Part shown: positions 48,997 through 59,141 of the stretch, piece after piece
How positions within the stretch are numbered: position 1 is the first letter of the stretch
Layout of the letters: each line of letters opens with the position of its first letter
Assembly: GCA_016710075.1 (NCBI GenBank)
Contig: JADJLO010000006.1
Coordinates: 282,857 to 346,856 of the forward strand
Direction of reading: 5' to 3'
DNA: 64,000 nucleotides
From: Acidobacteriota bacterium
GTDB taxonomy: Bacteria; Acidobacteriota; Blastocatellia; RBC074
Notes under the pieces: model-generated
What the model was told of the DNA's origin: nothing
Database searches by the model: none
Seen by the model: only the letters and a program-made list of their open reading frames with translations
Program-made: the position numbers and the translations under genes

Positions 48997-49035
48997 CGGG
49001 ATAAACGGGAATAATCATTATTCCCGTTTATCCCG
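48997..49035. repeat. Perfect 19-bp palindrome before the S9 peptidase
   Basis: CGGGATAAACGGGAATAAT (48997-49015), one base, then its exact reverse complement (49017-49035). It ends about 11 bases before the AAGGAG ribosome-binding site of the S9 gene, so it may be a terminator for the OmpA-like gene, an operator, or a short family A relative (shares ATAAACG). Confidence 0.75.
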
Positions 49036-49059
49036 TTTCCTATTCGAAGGAGTCTCGCC

Positions 49060-50232
49060 ATGCGTCATCCGCTCATCCGCCGCTTTGCCGCCTTTGTATT
49101 GGTCGCATCTCTGGCATTAATCGTGTCTTATGTTTCAACCGCTCAAAATCAGGCGGCATTCACAGTAGATGATATGCTTGATGTTGTGAATTATGGCGCC
49201 GCGGATGTGAGCGACGACGGACGATGGGTTGCCGCAACAGGGGCGACGCTGCGCGACCGCATCGGGATTGATAACACCAGGTTCGGCGATCCGAGCTACA
49301 TCGCCCCATCGAATGCGGAAGTTTTGGTGATTGACACGCAAACGGGCAGGACGCGGAAGCTCTTCAGCGATAAACGTCAGGTGCGTCAGTTGAAGTGGTC
49401 TGCGGACGGGAGCCGCCTGGCGATGCTCGTTCTCAAAGGCGAGGTATTCGAGCCGGTTATCTGGGAACGGTCAAGCGGTAATTTGCAGACGATAAAACTG
49501 CCGCAATCGAAATCCGCAGCTGAAAATTCAGATCTGCTGTGGACCCCATCCGGAGACAAACTTCTGATCGCGCTGCGTCCCGATGAGTGGCGCAAACAGG
49601 CTCACCAGCGCTTTGAGGCTGAAACCAGGGCCACGGTCGTCAGTCACTCCTCGAAAGAGCCTTTTCTGGCATGGGACGATCTGCGTAGAATGTCCGCAGT
49701 TCGGACGGTTGCAGCTTACGATTTGAAGACGGGTGAGACACGGGAACTCATAGCGCAGACGAAGCTCAATACTTACAATCTCAGCGAAGACGGATCGCTC
49801 ATAACTTACCAGGAAGACATCACCAAAAAGACCGATTATGACGTGATCTCCGGCAGCGAAAATCAGGTCATGATCAAAACCCTGAGCGGCAGCCCGACTT
49901 CCGGGGATGCCCGCATCCTGATCAAATCCACCAAAGGCATGAGCCTTGTCTGGTCTCGTGATGGTCGTCACTATGCTTATGCAAAGGACGGTAACCTCTT
50001 CACCGGTTCTGTCGACGAAAGGGAAGCCCGGCAGATTTCGGGCAAAAAAGACGAAAAGACGGAACCGGTAAAAGACGATGCCAATAACAAAGACGCCGAA
50101 AAGAACAAGGAGAAAGAGCGATTCAGCGCGGTGCGACTGAGCGCCAAAGGCGACTGGCTGATCGCCTCCAACAAGGAAGGTCTCTGGCTGGTGGATGCAA
50201 ATTCCGGCGCCAGGAAATCTTTCTCAAGATGA
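49060..50232 (+). CDS. S9 peptidase, propeller half (frameshifted gene)
   Basis: 390 residues with a signal peptide (FVLVASLALIVSYVSTAQNQ) and the propeller of a prolyl-oligopeptidase-family enzyme (SDDGRWVAATGATL, QLKWSADGSRLAMLVLKG, AENSDLLWTPSGDKLLIALRP, SLVWSRDGRHYAYAKDG). The frame ends VDANSGARKSFSR-stop. The continuation with the catalytic domain lies in the -1 frame from 50229. If one base were restored near AGGAAATCTTTCTC (50209-50224) the text would read about RKLFLKMNEEDKEAPRYQV without a break, giving an enzyme of about 763 residues. AAGGAG precedes ATG. An acidic/lysine-rich low-complexity loop lies at about 325-350. Confidence 0.85.
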   Translation: MRHPLIRRFAAFVLVASLALIVSYVSTAQNQAAFTVDDMLDVVNYGAADVSDDGRWVAATGATLRDRIGIDNTRFGDPSYIAPSNAEVLVIDTQTGRTRKLFSDKRQVRQLKWSADGSRLAMLVLKGEVFEPVIWERSSGNLQTIKLPQSKSAAENSDLLWTPSGDKLLIALRPDEWRKQAHQRFEAETRATVVSHSSKEPFLAWDDLRRMSAVRTVAAYDLKTGETRELIAQTKLNTYNLSEDGSLITYQEDITKKTDYDVISGSENQVMIKTLSGSPTSGDARILIKSTKGMSLVWSRDGRHYAYAKDGNLFTGSVDEREARQISGKKDEKTEPVKDDANNKDAEKNKEKERFSAVRLSAKGDWLIASNKEGLWLVDANSGARKSFSR

Positions 50233-51350
50233 ACGAAGAGGACAAGGAGGCCCCGCGTTATCAGGTCCTGGAATGGAACGGAGACGACATCTACCTGAGT
50301 TACGCCTCACGCACCAAATGGGAGCGTGGACTGGTGAAATACAATCGCACCACACGGCAAATGGCCGACCTCATCAAAGACTCCCGTATCTATTCAAATC
50401 TCAGACTGTCGAAAGACGGCAGTACCTTCATCTTCAGCGTGGCCGAAGGCAATCGGCCCTCCGATCTATTCGCAGCCGACAGCGAATTCAAAAACATTCG
50501 CCGGCTGACCGACTCCAACCCACAGTTGAAAAACCGGCGTCTGAGCCGGACCGAACTCGTCTCCTACCTCGACGTTGACGGCACGCGGAGCTACGGAGTC
50601 CTTTATTATCCGATCGATTACGAGCCGGGCAAAAAATATCCGACCGTATTCAACATCTACGAGCAGTTCTTCGATGACACTTTTCAGGGGACGATCAATG
50701 TTCTGACCGCCAACGGCTACGCGGTCGTCCAGCCTTCGGTCAATCTGGAGCAGGGCTTTCCCGGCGAAGCCTGGGTCAAAGGCGTTACTGCGGCGGCGAA
50801 CAAGCTGATCGAGATGGGCGTGGCTGATCCCGAGCGTCTGGGAGTTCAGGGCACCAGCTATGGCGGCTATGCCACGAACCTTTTAATTACTCAGACCAAT
50901 CGGTTCAAAGCGGCAATCAACATTTCGGGCAAGGTAAACATGGTCAGTTTCTACACCGACAGCCCGCGCCTGGGCGTCCGCAACATTCACGCTCCCGAAA
51001 AGAGCCAGGACCGCATCGGCGCCACGCTCTGGCAGCAGCCGCAGAAATATATCGCCCATTCAGCCATCATGTTCGCCGACCGCATCAAAACGCCGCTGCT
51101 GCTGATGACGGGCGATCAGGATCATAACGTCCCCGCCCGCCAGGCCATGGAGATGTATTACGCCCTCAGGCGACTGGGCAAAGAAGTCGCCTGGGTTAGC
51201 TACACCAACGGCGGCCACGGCATGCCGACCACGACTGTCGAAGAGGTCAGGGATTATCACAAGCGCATCCTCGCCTGGTATGACGATCACTTGAAGGGCG
51301 ATCTCAAGAAAAAAGCTGAAGAGGCTAAAACCCAGGGCCAGGAGCGGTAA
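50229..51350 (+). CDS. S9 peptidase, catalytic half (frameshifted gene)
   Basis: 373 residues. The first ~100 finish the propeller. The alpha/beta-hydrolase domain has the nucleophile S210 in GVQGTSYGGYATN, the acid Asp (D296 in LLMTGDQDHNVP) and the His H329 in NGGHGM, so the triad is intact. Prolyl-oligopeptidase family enzymes cleave short peptides and dipeptidyl units; this one follows an export signal and probably acts in the periplasm. No separate ribosome-binding site is visible at ATG 50229, which overlaps the upstream stop (ATGA). The gene is best read as one unit interrupted by an indel. Confidence 0.88.
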   Translation: MNEEDKEAPRYQVLEWNGDDIYLSYASRTKWERGLVKYNRTTRQMADLIKDSRIYSNLRLSKDGSTFIFSVAEGNRPSDLFAADSEFKNIRRLTDSNPQLKNRRLSRTELVSYLDVDGTRSYGVLYYPIDYEPGKKYPTVFNIYEQFFDDTFQGTINVLTANGYAVVQPSVNLEQGFPGEAWVKGVTAAANKLIEMGVADPERLGVQGTSYGGYATNLLITQTNRFKAAINISGKVNMVSFYTDSPRLGVRNIHAPEKSQDRIGATLWQQPQKYIAHSAIMFADRIKTPLLLMTGDQDHNVPARQAMEMYYALRRLGKEVAWVSYTNGGHGMPTTTVEEVRDYHKRILAWYDDHLKGDLKKKAEEAKTQGQER

Positions 51351-51355
51351 AAATA

Positions 51356-51454
51356 AGTTCAAAGTTTAAAGTTCAAAGTCTAAAGACGTTTTTGATTGAA
51401 AGTTTAAAGTCGTCAATTATTGACATTTGAATTCTTACGTCTTTAAACTTTAAA
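51356..51454. repeat. Heptamer tandem repeat, site 4, with inverted partner
   Basis: Four units, AGTTCAA, AGTTTAA, AGTTCAA and AGTCTAA (51356-51383), just after the S9 stop. An inverted partner, ACGTCTTTAAACTTTAAA (51437-51454), pairs with 51372-51389 with two mismatches. Another AGTTTAA lies at 51401. The whole block could fold as a long AT-rich hairpin between the S9 and mutS2 genes. Confidence 0.8.
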
Positions 51455-51613
51455 TCTGATTTGAAGCAGATTTCATAAAGCCTGTGAACCCCCTGCTCTT
51501 CCTTCCACTTGTTTGATCTTAGTTTACTGTCCGTTTGACACAACCCAAAGCATATAAAATCGTAAAGTTTAGGGACAAGTGTCTATTTACATTACTCCAG
51601 TCGAACGCGACAG

Positions 51614-54055
51614 ATGCAACAGCAGTCAATCAACACCCTCGAATTCGATCAGCTCAAGGCTGTGCTAATGGCACAGGTGAGGACACCTTTGGGCGCCTCG
51701 CTGGTAGAAGATCTGCAGGTTTCGATCAACAGGGACGAGATCGTTCGCGAGTTGGGGCTGACCACTGAGGCCGTCAATTATCTGCGTGAGGGAACTGCGC
51801 TCGACATTCATGATCTGCCCGATCCGCGTCCATCGCTTTCGAAGCTTAGTGTCGCGGATGTCAATCTGGAGCCATTCGAAATTCTCGACCTGTTGAGGCT
51901 GATTTCGGTCGCCATGGGGCTGCGGGAAACATTTGCCGAAGATGCCGGGAAATTCCCGATGCTGGCTGAGTTGACGAGCGATGTTCCAAACCTCCGCTCG
52001 CTATACCAGAGGCTCCGTGGACGGATCTCCGCGACCGGTGAGGTCGAGGATTTCGCCAGCCCCGAGCTGCGCGAGGTGAGATTTCAGATTTCAAAGGCCA
52101 AAGCGCAGATTCAACGTTCGCTTGAAGGCATTCTCAAGCGAGCAGAGGAAGATCATGCGCTGAGGGATGATTTCATCACGATTCGAAATGATCGATACGT
52201 CATCCCGATCAGAAACGATAATCGCGGTGCGGTTACGGGTGTGGTTCATGGGATGTCTTCCTCCGGGCAGACAGTCTTTGTCGAACCGCTCGAGACGATC
52301 AATCTCAACAATGAACTGGTCACGCTTCGCGAAATCGAGCAGAACGAGATAACCAAAGTTCTTTTTGCGATAACCGAAGAGCTGAGGGATGAGCGAGATG
52401 CGCTTGCCCGGATGGCTGAAGTCTCGGGTCTGATCGATTTCATCGGCGCAAAAGCCAGGCTTGCGATTTCACAGAACGCCATCGAGCCTTCAATCAATCA
52501 GTCGGGCAGGCTGATTCTGAAAGATGCGCGTCATCCGTTGCTCGAGACCAACCTGCGGTTGCAGGGATTGCCGATCGTCCCGATCACGATTGAGCTCGAT
52601 TCCGATCATAGAATCATGGTCGTCAGCGGACCGAATGCCGGCGGCAAGACCGTTGTCTTGAAGACCGCCGGATTGCTCTCCCTGATGGCTCAGGCTGGTT
52701 TGCACGTTCCGGCCGGAGAAGCCGATCTGCCCGTCTTCAATCAGGTCATGGCGGATATCGGCGACAACCAGTCCATCTCCGCCAACCTTTCGACTTTTAC
52801 GGCGCATATCAGGAACATCGGAGAGATCAGTCGGGCGGTTGAGCCGCCGGCGCTGATTCTGATGGACGAAGTAGGCACGGGAACCGATCCTGAAGAGGGC
52901 TCCGCTCTTGGCGTGGCCATCGTCGATTATTTTCGCGACCGCGGGGCTCACGTAATCGTCACCACGCATTACAGCGGCCTCAAGATCTATGCGACCACCA
53001 CTCCCGGCGTCATCACTGCCAGCGTCGAGTTCGACGAGAAGACTCTCAAACCGATGTATCATCTGCTGACAGGGCTTGCCGGTTCTTCCTCCGGCATCGA
53101 GATCGCCCGCCGTTTCGGATTGCCGAAAAGCATCACAGACCGCGCCGCTCAAAAGGTGCATACAGCAAGCGCCGATGCAACAGAATATCTCAGACGGCTC
53201 AAGGATCAGTACGAACAGCAGAAGCAGACCCTGGCCGCGCTCGAAGAAGAACGCGTCGCCGTTGCCGACAAATATGCACGGCTCGAAATAGATTTTTTAA
53301 AGAAGGAAAAAGAGCGGGAACGGGGCTTTCGCGCTGAATTGCAACGAGTTGTTGATCAGTTCGTCATAAAAGCGGAAACATTTGCGGCTTCAATAGAAGA
53401 TGCGGCGAATTCGCGTCGGGTCAAAAAGGATATCGAGCGGCGAACCGTTGAGCTCAAGAGCGCGGCCGGGACGGCTGCCAGACGGATGCATCAGGAGTCG
53501 GCCGAGGCGGGCGGTATCGCAGGGGCGCTCGATTCTGCTGAGGTTGGCGAGCCGCAAGTCGATGAGCTCCAGCCGGCAGTGGATTTTCAGACAGGAGACA
53601 GGGTGAGGGTCGTTTCGCTCAATCAGGAAGGGGTGGTCGAGTCGGTCGGTGAGGATGAGGTCGGCGTTCAGGTGGGCGCACTGAGATTCCGGGAGCACCG
53701 CGATAATCTACGCTTGATTGAACATAAAACTGAATCCAGAAAGGCTGTCAAGGCCGCGTCAATCGGGCTGCCGAAGGGAGTCTCGGTCTCTTTGAGGGAT
53801 GAACCGGCGGTGTCGACCGAGCTTAACGTCATCGGCAGGACCGTCAATGAGGCTACCGAATCGGCCGATAAATTCCTGGATGCCGCCTACCTCGATAATC
53901 ACGATAAACTGCGCATCGTGCACGGATTGGGGATGGGAGCTTTGAAACGGGCGATTGCCAACCTTCTCTCAGATCACCCCCACGTCGCCAAATTCTACCC
54001 GGCGCCGCCTAATGAAGGAGGAAACGGGGCGACTATTGTCGAGCTTAAAAAATGA
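51614..54055 (+). CDS. mutS2: MutS2 ATPase with Smr domain
   Basis: 813 residues. A MutS-like core and ATPase without the mismatch-binding N-terminal domain of MutS1. Walker A is GPNAGGKT (339-346), Walker B is LILMDEVGTGTDPEEG, and the conserved His is in VTTHYSGLKIYA. A coiled-coil clamp follows (~520-620). The C-terminal Smr nuclease domain (~735-813) begins ELNVIGRTVNEATESADKFLD and has HGLGMGALKRAI. In bacteria MutS2 acts in recombination control and on collided ribosomes, where the Smr domain matters. ATG 51614 is the first in-frame start after the intergenic repeats. dnaG follows 77 bp later. Confidence 0.95.
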   Translation: MQQQSINTLEFDQLKAVLMAQVRTPLGASLVEDLQVSINRDEIVRELGLTTEAVNYLREGTALDIHDLPDPRPSLSKLSVADVNLEPFEILDLLRLISVAMGLRETFAEDAGKFPMLAELTSDVPNLRSLYQRLRGRISATGEVEDFASPELREVRFQISKAKAQIQRSLEGILKRAEEDHALRDDFITIRNDRYVIPIRNDNRGAVTGVVHGMSSSGQTVFVEPLETINLNNELVTLREIEQNEITKVLFAITEELRDERDALARMAEVSGLIDFIGAKARLAISQNAIEPSINQSGRLILKDARHPLLETNLRLQGLPIVPITIELDSDHRIMVVSGPNAGGKTVVLKTAGLLSLMAQAGLHVPAGEADLPVFNQVMADIGDNQSISANLSTFTAHIRNIGEISRAVEPPALILMDEVGTGTDPEEGSALGVAIVDYFRDRGAHVIVTTHYSGLKIYATTTPGVITASVEFDEKTLKPMYHLLTGLAGSSSGIEIARRFGLPKSITDRAAQKVHTASADATEYLRRLKDQYEQQKQTLAALEEERVAVADKYARLEIDFLKKEKERERGFRAELQRVVDQFVIKAETFAASIEDAANSRRVKKDIERRTVELKSAAGTAARRMHQESAEAGGIAGALDSAEVGEPQVDELQPAVDFQTGDRVRVVSLNQEGVVESVGEDEVGVQVGALRFREHRDNLRLIEHKTESRKAVKAASIGLPKGVSVSLRDEPAVSTELNVIGRTVNEATESADKFLDAAYLDNHDKLRIVHGLGMGALKRAIANLLSDHPHVAKFYPAPPNEGGNGATIVELKK

Positions 54056-54132
54056 TTGGCTGAATCTGCAGGATTTATCCGCAGATCGTCAAATCACGTT
54101 GATTCTTTGGAATATTGCAGTTGCAGGTTGAT

Positions 54133-55962
54133 ATGCGAATCCCGCGCGGCTTCAGCGATGAGTTACGAAATCAGGCAGACATCCTGCGCGTCGTGGGCGA
54201 TTACGTTTCGCTAAAAAAGAAAGGCAATAATTACTGGGCATGCTGCCCGTTTCACCAGGAGAAGTCGCCGAGTTTCAGCATCAATCCTGCGAAACAGCTC
54301 TTTAAATGTTTTGGCTGCGGAAAGGGAGGAAGCATCTTCGATTTCATCATGGAAATCGAGGGCTGCTCTTTTCCCGAATCAATAAAAATTGTGGCCGACA
54401 AGTCCGGCATACCGATCCCCGTGGCCCAGGAGTCGCATGAATACGAGGAACTGGACAAGCTTCGCGCCGAACTGTCGCAACTGAATCAATGGGCGGCGGA
54501 GTTCTTTGAACAATCTTTGACCCAAGGACCCGAAGGCAAAAGGGCAGTCGATTATCTTGCCAAACGAGGGATAACTGATCAGACAACCCGGCATTTTCGT
54601 CTTGGTTATGCCCCGAACAGCTGGGATGCGCTGAGCACCTTTCTTCGAACCAAAGGCGCCTCGCGCCAGCAGATCGAACGCAGCGGACTGGTCACCCTCA
54701 AAGAGAACGGCAGCGGGTTTTACGACCGTTTTCGCGGGCGACTGATGTTCCCGATATGCGACACCCAGGGCAGGGTTGTCGCCTTTGGTGGACGAATAAT
54801 TGGCGAAGGCGAACCGAAATACCTCAATTCACCGGAAACGGCCGTCTACACCAAGGGCCAGCATCTCTTCGGGCTCAATTTTTCCCGTGAGACGATCAGG
54901 CAGAAGAAATATGCCATTCTGGTTGAAGGGTATCTCGATTTTTTGATCCCCTTTCAATTCGGGGTGAAAAATCTCGTGGCCAGTCTCGGAACGGCGCTAA
55001 CTGACAGCCAGGTGAGACTTCTCTCACGTTATACACGTCAGATAGTCGTCAACTTCGATCCGGATTCCGCCGGGGTGGCCGCGACCAAGCGGAGTCTCGA
55101 ATCGCTCATCACCGAGGGCTTCAAGGTCAACGTCCTGACCCTGCCGGACAACTTGGACCCGGACGAGTACATCAGATCGCAGGGAGCTGATGGTTATTTG
55201 ATATTATTAAGAAATTCTCAGAATTTTCTCGACTATATAGTTGATCAGGCAGTTAAATCGAACGATTTAACCAGCCCGGCCGGTAAAGTCGAAACGGTTA
55301 ACGCGATTTTACCGTATTTAAAACTGGTGAAGGACAAGATTGAGCGGGCGGAGTATTTCGAGCGTATCGCCGACCGGCTCAGAATCGACAGTCACCTGAT
55401 TCGGGAAGAGTTCTCCAAGGCGGTCGAATTGAGGACTGATCGGGTCAGTGAGCGGGCGTTTCAACCGAAGGTTCCGATCAAGCACGCGGAGCGTCAGTTG
55501 CTTGAAATCATGCTCAAAAGCGCCCCGGTTCGTCGCCGGATGATGCTCGAAATGACGGAAGATGATTTCGAGGATCTGAGAACATCAGTGATCTTCCGAT
55601 TGATCTTTGATTTTGAAAAAAACGGCAAAGAACCCAATTATCCGGAGGTGGCCCAGGCCCTGAAAGATCTCAAGGAAGAAGATCTGGCCCGGAACTTGCT
55701 GCCGGAATTAATGATCGGCGGCGATCAAACTGAAGTAAACGAAATTAACGCCGATCAGAGCTCAACTGAACGGCTCGGTCGCGAGGCTGATGAAAGCCTC
55801 CATTCGCTGCGATGCTTGAAACTCGGTGAAAGACAGGCCGCATTGCAGGCCGATATTAACCGGGCTCAGCGCGATAATGACTCGCAGCGACTGAGTGAGC
55901 TCATGATGCAAAAATTTGAATTGGCTAAAAGGGAAAGGGCTCTGGCGCAATGGAATGGCTGA
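54133..55962 (+). CDS. dnaG: DNA primase
   Basis: Makes RNA primers for replication. 609 residues from ATG 54133; the open frame reaches back to TTG 54115, but the typical start MRIPRGFSDELRNQADILRVV begins at the ATG. The zinc finger is C38, H41, C59, C62 (ACCPFHQEKSPSFSINP...KCFGCGKG). The RNA polymerase core is RFRGRLMFPICDTQGRVVAFGGRII. TOPRIM is ILVEGYLDFLIPFQFGVKNLVASLGTALT plus NFDPDSAGVAATKR. The C-terminal helicase-binding region is divergent. It stands directly upstream of rpoD, as in the macromolecular-synthesis operon (rpsU is missing). Confidence 0.96.
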   Translation: MRIPRGFSDELRNQADILRVVGDYVSLKKKGNNYWACCPFHQEKSPSFSINPAKQLFKCFGCGKGGSIFDFIMEIEGCSFPESIKIVADKSGIPIPVAQESHEYEELDKLRAELSQLNQWAAEFFEQSLTQGPEGKRAVDYLAKRGITDQTTRHFRLGYAPNSWDALSTFLRTKGASRQQIERSGLVTLKENGSGFYDRFRGRLMFPICDTQGRVVAFGGRIIGEGEPKYLNSPETAVYTKGQHLFGLNFSRETIRQKKYAILVEGYLDFLIPFQFGVKNLVASLGTALTDSQVRLLSRYTRQIVVNFDPDSAGVAATKRSLESLITEGFKVNVLTLPDNLDPDEYIRSQGADGYLILLRNSQNFLDYIVDQAVKSNDLTSPAGKVETVNAILPYLKLVKDKIERAEYFERIADRLRIDSHLIREEFSKAVELRTDRVSERAFQPKVPIKHAERQLLEIMLKSAPVRRRMMLEMTEDDFEDLRTSVIFRLIFDFEKNGKEPNYPEVAQALKDLKEEDLARNLLPELMIGGDQTEVNEINADQSSTERLGREADESLHSLRCLKLGERQAALQADINRAQRDNDSQRLSELMMQKFELAKRERALAQWNG

Positions 55963-56114
55963 ACAACTATGAATACAGCCAGATGAAATCAATCTAATTC
56001 AAGACGCCTGAAAAATAATGCCCTACGAGACCCTGTGAGAGTTGAAAGAGTGTATTTCTTTACGCTGCGACTGGTTGATTCCAAACAACAGGCGCAGTGA
56101 TAGGAGCAGATAAA

Positions 56115-57824
<1,710 letters not shown>

Positions 57825-58130
57825 ATCAACCGGGAAGAAGAAGAAGAAAGAGTACGAAACAGACGAAAAATTCAAGGGGATCATTCAGCAAGACGATTCT
57901 GGTAGTCGTACTACCGGATAAATCTCACTGAATGATCCCCTTAAATTTTCGTCTCGGGCGGCGAGGGCCCCGGCGCCCTACGTCGTTCGTATAGTCCGTA
58001 TTTGCGTGGTTGAATTCTTTTAGACTCCAAAAGCATTGGACTGGAATAATTCTAAGCCATTGAACTAAAGCTCATTTGAGCCCTATTGGACATTGGATAA
58101 AGTGGAGTCGTACTCTTTCTTCCTCTTCGA
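57825..58130. other. 306-bp gap after rpoD, with palindrome
   Basis: It contains an imperfect inverted repeat, arms 57862-57888 and 57928-57953 (GACGAAAAATTCAAGGGGAT-type), with an inner hairpin GGTAGTCGTACTACC (57901-57915). The rest (57960-58130) shows no gene. Two genes converge on this gap, so a terminator function for rpoD is likely. Confidence 0.7.
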
Positions 58131-59132
58131 TTATTTTTGCCTGGCGTAATAGCCTTCTTTGGTTCTGATGAGGAGATCACCGAGGCGTTTTTGAGCAGCG
58201 GATGAGAGAGTCAGTTTCAGCCGGTGATACCGTCCATCGGTGGAATCGCGCTTCGAAGTGAAGCCGAGGCTGTAACGAGTTCTCAGGTGATCTATCAGTT
58301 GAGCCAGTCGCTCGCTGATTTCAAATGAAGGTGTTTTGAGTAGTTCGCCTCCAGTCTGGTTGGCGAACGGATCGACAGACATCCGCCTACGGAAAATATC
58401 CTTACCGTCCTTGTCCCGCCTGAAAATCTTCTCCGCTCTTGAGAGGGATCCTTCAACGATAAGCCCGCACACCATGCTCCCCGATTCGATGATATCGTCG
58501 GACACTTCTTGTTCTGACGGACCGTAGCCGTAATAGTCCCAGGAAACATTGTCGGTGATGGTGATGATCACGCGGCGGCTGGCGGGGTTGGTGGCCCGGG
58601 CCATGTAATGAGAAGCTTCACGAAGAGCCTGAAAAATAAGCGTCCCTTGGCCGACTACCGGGCTTCTTTCGATTTTACCGATGCGATCAATGATTTTAAG
58701 CCTGTCTCTGGTGAAGTCCTGCACGATTTGAGACTTTGTGGAAAAGGCCATGACTGCGACTTCGTCGACGTCCTTGAGGCGATTGAGCGCCGTTAGCGCC
58801 CCTTCCCGGATCTCGCTCAAGACAGGGCTGACGCTGCCGCTGAGGTCGATCAGCAGCATGACAGACAGGGCGAGCTTGTCCTGGCTGAAGTGGGTGATGT
58901 CCTGTCTGACGCCGTCTTCGTACAGCTCGAAATCGTCGGCTTTGAGGCCGCTGACGATCTCACCTGTCTTACGGTTGACAGCCTGTGCGTCGATGACTAC
59001 GAGATTGGTATTGAGCCGGATGATATCCTGCTGGGGATCTCTCGCAACCGGCGACTGAGCCACAGCGCAGATGGGAAGCAGCAGTATCGTCAAAGCCGCA
59101 GGCAGATACCTTATAAACATTTTTCGAGACAT
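58131..59132 (-). CDS. Exported VWFA-domain protein (acidobacterial type)
   Basis: 333 residues with a signal peptide (YLPAALTILLLPICAVAQSP). The segment IIRLNTNLVVIDAQAVNRKTGEIVSGLKADDFELYEDGVRQDITHFSQD is characteristic of the VWFA-related proteins that are strongly expanded in Acidobacteria. The metal-ion-dependent adhesion site is D96-L-S98-G-S100 (LLIDLSGSVSPVL). A second site residue may be the Asp in ITITDNVSWDYYG. Probably an adhesion or protein-binding factor outside the cell. It lies nine bases from the next gene on the same strand, probably in one transcript with the ligase-like gene upstream of it. Confidence 0.88.
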   Translation of the reverse strand: MSRKMFIRYLPAALTILLLPICAVAQSPVARDPQQDIIRLNTNLVVIDAQAVNRKTGEIVSGLKADDFELYEDGVRQDITHFSQDKLALSVMLLIDLSGSVSPVLSEIREGALTALNRLKDVDEVAVMAFSTKSQIVQDFTRDRLKIIDRIGKIERSPVVGQGTLIFQALREASHYMARATNPASRRVIITITDNVSWDYYGYGPSEQEVSDDIIESGSMVCGLIVEGSLSRAEKIFRRDKDGKDIFRRRMSVDPFANQTGGELLKTPSFEISERLAQLIDHLRTRYSLGFTSKRDSTDGRYHRLKLTLSSAAQKRLGDLLIRTKEGYYARQK

Positions 59133-59141
59133 ATTTGACCA

